A stretch of DNA of 41,158 bases from an uncultured Bacteroidales bacterium (lineage in GTDB: Bacteria; Bacteroidota; Bacteroidia; Bacteroidales; Coprobacteraceae): NCBI GenBank assembly GCA_949297285.1, contig CASFRL010000102.1:1-41158 (forward strand), given 5' to 3'. The position numbers and the translations under genes were made by a program. Numbering within the stretch: position 1 is the first letter of the stretch; each line of letters starts with the position of its first letter. Below the pieces are notes generated by a model. The model was not told the DNA's origin, did not search any database, and was given only the letters and a program-made list of their open reading frames with translations. Positions 39,941-41,158 of this stretch are shown piece by piece.

Positions 39941-39986
39941 AAAACAGCAAAGTCCGGGAAATTCCGGACTTTGCTGTTTTTTTTTT
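39941..39986. terminator. Bidirectional terminator, GH92 / thioredoxin-like gene
   Basis: AAAACAGCAAAGTCCGG and CCGGACTTTGCTGTTTT pair perfectly over 17 bases with a six-base loop; T-run on the plus side, A-run on the minus side. It serves the GH92 gene and may also stop the convergent minus-strand gene, whose stop lies at 40099. Confidence 0.9.
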
Positions 39987-40098
39987 ATGACATAGACAGT
40001 TTTGTGCTTTTAATCATGAGGTCGAATGTCGTATTTGTAATCGATAACTCCGAGTTTTTTATAATATAGTTTCTTGTCTTTTTATGAAAATCTTGTCA

Positions 40099-40971
40099 TT
40101 ATATATTTTGTAGTCGATCAGACAAGAATGTTATGACCTCGTCTATTTCCATATCTTTCCCGATTATGCGTCTGTCAGGATCCAGAATATAGAAAGAAGG
40201 GGAGAGAGGCATGTCGTAGAAACTGTCATATTCAGATACCATCCGGTCAGGGTCCCATACATTTGTCCAGTCTTGCAGTTTATGTTCTTGTATGAACGAG
40301 CCCCATAGATTTATGTCATCGGAGATATTGAATGCCACGACAGTCAACTCTTCCGGAGTATGTTGTTTGTAAAATTTATGTAACGACGGAACAGCCTTTT
40401 TACAGTGAGTACAGTCCGGGTCGTAAAAACAGATAACCATATATCGGCCACGCAAATCATTTAGATTTAAGGTATCGCCTTGCAGGGTTAAAGCCGGGAA
40501 GAGTACGGCTTTTTCACCGAGCAGGCAGTTTTTCTTTAGTTTTACGGTATATCTCAACCGTTCTAACCATCCCGGATCTTCATCTCCGGAGGGCTGATTT
40601 AAATAATATCTTTCTGCCAGTTTTACCCAAACGTTTTCCATCCACGGGATTGGGCTCTCCATGGCCCGATTAAACAGAAAATCGAGCATCCATCGTTGTT
40701 TCGATTTATTACCGGAACAACTGTCTATCAATAGGCAACTCGTTTTGAATACCGTATCGGGGTGCTGGACGATAACCGTGTCCATGAAATATGCAAGCCG
40801 ATGAGAAAATTCTTGCGACTGAATATCTGCATGGGTTATAGAATCTATGAATGTTTTTATTGGGGAGTCTTGGTCGGGAAGAGGCAAAACGCCTTTCTCT
40901 CCGTTGGCATTCAAAACGGAGGGTATAGAGAATATACAGAGGAAAAATACGATAAAAAGAAAATTTCTCAT
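40099..40971 (-). CDS. DUF5106-like/thioredoxin-fold envelope protein
   Basis: This exported protein has 290 residues. The signal peptide is about 1-22 (FLFIVFFLCIFSIPSVLNA). The middle (about 35-150) is a helical domain resembling DUF5106, a Bacteroidota domain commonly placed before thioredoxin folds. The C-terminal TlpA/AhpC-type thioredoxin domain (about 155-290) shows LNDLRGRYMVICFYDPDCTHC, with the redox pair Cys187-Thr-His-Cys190, and the cis-proline region MPLSPSFYILD. It is probably a periplasmic thiol-disulfide protein; oxidant or reductant cannot be told. Its start is six bases after the stop of the serine hydrolase gene upstream, so the two are co-transcribed. Confidence 0.85.
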   Translation of the reverse strand: MRNFLFIVFFLCIFSIPSVLNANGEKGVLPLPDQDSPIKTFIDSITHADIQSQEFSHRLAYFMDTVIVQHPDTVFKTSCLLIDSCSGNKSKQRWMLDFLFNRAMESPIPWMENVWVKLAERYYLNQPSGDEDPGWLERLRYTVKLKKNCLLGEKAVLFPALTLQGDTLNLNDLRGRYMVICFYDPDCTHCKKAVPSLHKFYKQHTPEELTVVAFNISDDINLWGSFIQEHKLQDWTNVWDPDRMVSEYDSFYDMPLSPSFYILDPDRRIIGKDMEIDEVITFLSDRLQNI

Positions 40972-40977
40972 ACGTTG

Positions 40978-41158
40978 TTAATCTTTTATAGACTGGTATA
41001 TGACCGATTGTATTCGGGGACGTATATTCAAGGTCATCAGAGCCGTATTCCAGCGATGGGCGTAAACGCGGTTGCTCAAGAAGATAAATATGAGGTCGTT
41101 CTCCGGGTCTACCCAGAAAGCCGTTCCCGTATAGCCGGTATGTCCGTAAACACATTCC
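40978..41158 (-). CDS. Serine hydrolase (beta-lactamase family), C-terminal end, partial
   Basis: Only the last 60 codons lie in the window; the gene runs off the right edge. The translated end contains GHTGYTGTAFWVDPEND and IFIFLSNRVYAHRWN. The HTG triad and the LSNR motif are typical of the class C beta-lactamase/penicillin-binding-protein-like fold. In Bacteroidota this exact type of ending (SNRVYP..., then NIRPRIQ and a short helix) is often found on large fusion proteins with an N-terminal GH3 beta-N-acetylglucosaminidase, which act in peptidoglycan turnover; whether that half exists here cannot be seen. The DUF5106-like/thioredoxin gene follows six bases later. Confidence 0.85.
   Translation of the reverse strand, partial: ECVYGHTGYTGTAFWVDPENDLIFIFLSNRVYAHRWNTALMTLNIRPRIQSVIYQSIKD

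Noticed and set aside
1..41158. CRISPR arrays, insertion sequences, integrases or phage genes
   Set aside because: No regularly spaced direct repeats, no transposase or recombinase motif and no phage structural gene were recognised.

Overview
This window reads as a chromosomal segment of a Bacteroidales bacterium (phylum Bacteroidota). The evidence is the complete type IX secretion core operon porP-porK-porL-porM-porN, Bacteroidota-type promoters (TAnnTTTG), lipoproteins carrying an acidic surface-export signal, the long form of IspG, a GH92 mannosidase and a gingipain-like C25 protease with a type IX sorting domain. The gene set fits a gut or oral Bacteroidales, perhaps near Coprobacter/Barnesiella, but the genus is an inference and was not tested.

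Layout. 1-1388: a non-coding, repeat-rich and in places GC-rich stretch, then the 3' end of a GLUG-repeat surface protein gene on the minus strand. 1334-2560: an ftsH gene broken after its ATPase domain and fused to the GLUG sequence at a 13-base microhomology (1376-1388). 2776-4223: a YczE-type membrane protein and a TM2-domain protein. 4447-8771: a TonB-dependent receptor and a surface lipoprotein with a beta-helix look, ending in a hairpin. 9118-15247: porPKLMN, closed by a strong terminator. 15348-21293: a minus-strand cluster rpoN - PAP2-like - purE - ispG - MATE. 21408-27727: minus-strand genes for a YbhN-like flippase-type protein, a GT4 glycosyltransferase, an AspT/YidE-type transporter, a HAD phosphatase and a TGS-containing nucleoside kinase. 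27928-29739: a Na/Pi cotransporter with a PhoU-like tail. 29816-30511: a sirtuin without zinc cysteines. 30758-33070: three consecutive FKBP-type prolyl isomerases, apparently cytosolic, lipid-anchored and periplasmic. 33200-35241: an Lrp/AsnC regulator, ribF and a HAD phosphatase. 35586-35659: tRNA-Met(CAT). 35745-39925: the C25 protease and the GH92 lipoprotein. 40099-41158: a DUF5106-like/thioredoxin protein and the C-terminal end of a serine hydrolase of the beta-lactamase family.

How the parts fit. The por operon builds the periplasmic ring (PorK/N), the inner-membrane motor (PorL/M) and an outer-membrane factor (PorP); the C25 protease about 20 kb away carries the C-terminal sorting domain that this machine recognises and is a likely client. 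The FKBP trio and the thioredoxin protein are plausible envelope-folding functions, and the GH92 enzyme and TonB receptor are plausible surface nutrient functions. The HAD-ribF pair suggests flavin metabolism.

I found no transposase, integrase, CRISPR array, phage gene or recognisable new defence system. The least ordinary items are the ftsH/GLUG junction with its flanking 28-base repeats, the pro-domain-less C25 protease, the HAD-ribF pairing, the sirtuin variant and the FKBP array.
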